Part shown: positions 4,428 through 5,052 of the stretch, one piece after another | Position numbering within the stretch: position 1 is the first letter of the stretch | How the letters are laid out: every line of letters starts with the position of its first letter | Source of the DNA: Methanobacteriota archaeon | GTDB lineage: Archaea; Thermoplasmatota; Poseidoniia; Poseidoniales; Poseidoniaceae | Assembly (NCBI GenBank): GCA_002689565.1 | Contig: NZGQ01000092.1 | Span: 1-5,052 of the forward strand | Length of the DNA: 5,052 nucleotides | Direction of reading: 5' to 3' | Notes under the pieces: generated by a model | The model's database searches: none | What the model saw: the letters and a program-made list of their open reading frames with translations, nothing else | Told to the model about the DNA's origin: nothing | Position numbers and translations under genes: made by a program

Positions 4428-5052
4428 ATGCTAATGGCCCGCTGCATTTGGGGCATGTTGCAGGATGTTATCTACCACCCGACATACAAGCAAGGTTTGA
4501 GCGCGCAAGAGGAAATAGGGTACTGATGGTTTCTGGTTCGGATGAGCACGGTACACCTATCACAGTTACGGCTGAAACATTAGGAATTACACCGCAAGAA
4601 GTTGTTGATAAATATCATGAAATTAATGCCAGGGCCCTCTTAGACCTAGGTTGCAGTTGGGAGCCAAACATCGACCCTAGAGGTGTCGATTTCGGAGGAT
4701 CTCTATTCAATAGGACTAGCGATCCTGACCATTACAAAATAGTGTCCGAGAATTTCCTTTCCTTACTTGAGGCTGGACTATTTGAAAGAAAGGTTATGCA
4801 GCAGTATTACGAAATTAGGGCAGATGGAGGAAGATTCCTACCTGATCGCTACGTAGAAGGAGAATGTCCAACCTGTGGCTATGATGAAGCACGTGGCGAC
4901 CAATGTGATGAATGCGGTGTTACATACGAGGCTCACGAATTAAAGAATCCTAAATCTAAAATGAATCCTGAGGCCAAAATAGAAATTAGGGATACAGAAC
5001 ACTTGTTTTATCGCCTAGATTTGTTTCAAGAAGCGCTCGAAGAACACGCATC
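4379..5052 (+). CDS. metG: Methionyl-tRNA synthetase, N-terminal part (runs off the window)
   Basis: This is the first ~224 residues of MetRS, the class I synthetase that charges tRNA-Met for initiation and elongation. Numbered from GTG 4379: AWPYANGPLHLGH (14-26) contains the HIGH-type ATP-binding signature HLGH (23-26); SGSDEHGTPIT (52-62) is the archaeal/bacterial MetRS active-site motif; RTSDPDHY (112-119) and RFLPDRYVEG (152-161) are family blocks; a zinc knuckle is formed by Cys163, Cys166, Cys176 and Cys179 around ARGDQC. The other Cys pair, present in MetRS with two knuckles just before RFLPDRYVEG, is replaced by QQYYEIRADGG. The KMSKS loop and anticodon domain lie beyond the window. 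No in-frame ATG exists between the TAG at 4343-4345 and the HIGH motif, so the start is GTG 4379 or TTG 4388 (the latter has the better SD). A segment around 93-111 looks about ten residues longer than in typical MetRS. It is divergent from the CNNM gene. Confidence 0.95.
   Translation, partial: MTPLDGEHVLICVAWPYANGPLHLGHVAGCYLPPDIQARFERARGNRVLMVSGSDEHGTPITVTAETLGITPQEVVDKYHEINARALLDLGCSWEPNIDPRGVDFGGSLFNRTSDPDHYKIVSENFLSLLEAGLFERKVMQQYYEIRADGGRFLPDRYVEGECPTCGYDEARGDQCDECGVTYEAHELKNPKSKMNPEAKIEIRDTEHLFYRLDLFQEALEEHA

Overview
The window looks like a piece of a marine euryarchaeal genome, most plausibly of the Marine Group II/III (Poseidoniia-like, Thermoplasmatota) kind. Evidence: an archaeal-type methionyl-tRNA synthetase N-terminus, Shine-Dalgarno (SD) motifs of the GAGGTG/GAGG type a few bases ahead of the starts, moderate GC content, tightly packed genes, and proteins with Lys/Ala/Pro-rich or Asp/Glu-rich tails. 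The lineage is an inference from protein style, not from a marker search.

Layout: 1-141 is the 3' end of an unrecognised gene. A short gap (142-222) holds an imperfect inverted repeat and a possible 16-codon leader ORF whose stop overlaps the next start. Then comes a tight three-gene plus-strand cluster. Gene 1 (223-1380) is a soluble protein with a Pro/Ala repeat head, a putative coiled coil, a very acidic linker and two copies of a ~37-residue C-terminal repeat. Gene 2 (1391-2281) is an RDD-like multi-pass membrane protein with a Lys/Ala/Pro tail like histone H1 at its N-terminus and an acidic C-terminus. Gene 3 (2284-3222) is an alpha/beta hydrolase anchored by an N-terminal membrane hairpin. 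Gaps of 10 and 2 bases, with SD motifs embedded in the end of the preceding gene, argue for co-transcription.

Facing them, 3223-4260 on the minus strand encodes a CNNM (DUF21) plus CBS-pair membrane protein of the CorC/HlyC/MpfA superfamily, a likely divalent-cation transporter or regulator. Its stop codon directly abuts that of the hydrolase, the two forming TGATCA. Upstream of it on the same strand, a 53-codon ORF (4266-4427) ends 5 bases before its start and may be a small gene; it overlaps the start of metG antisense. metG (4379 to the window end, plus strand) is divergent, runs off the edge, and must use a non-ATG start.

The most original material is the 223-3222 cluster: an acidic repeat protein, a membrane protein with a strongly basic tail, and a membrane-tethered hydrolase, none of which I can match to a described system. 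A membrane-associated complex held together partly by opposite charges is a hypothesis only. There is no gene-free stretch longer than 300 bases, and I see no RNA gene, CRISPR array or mobile element.
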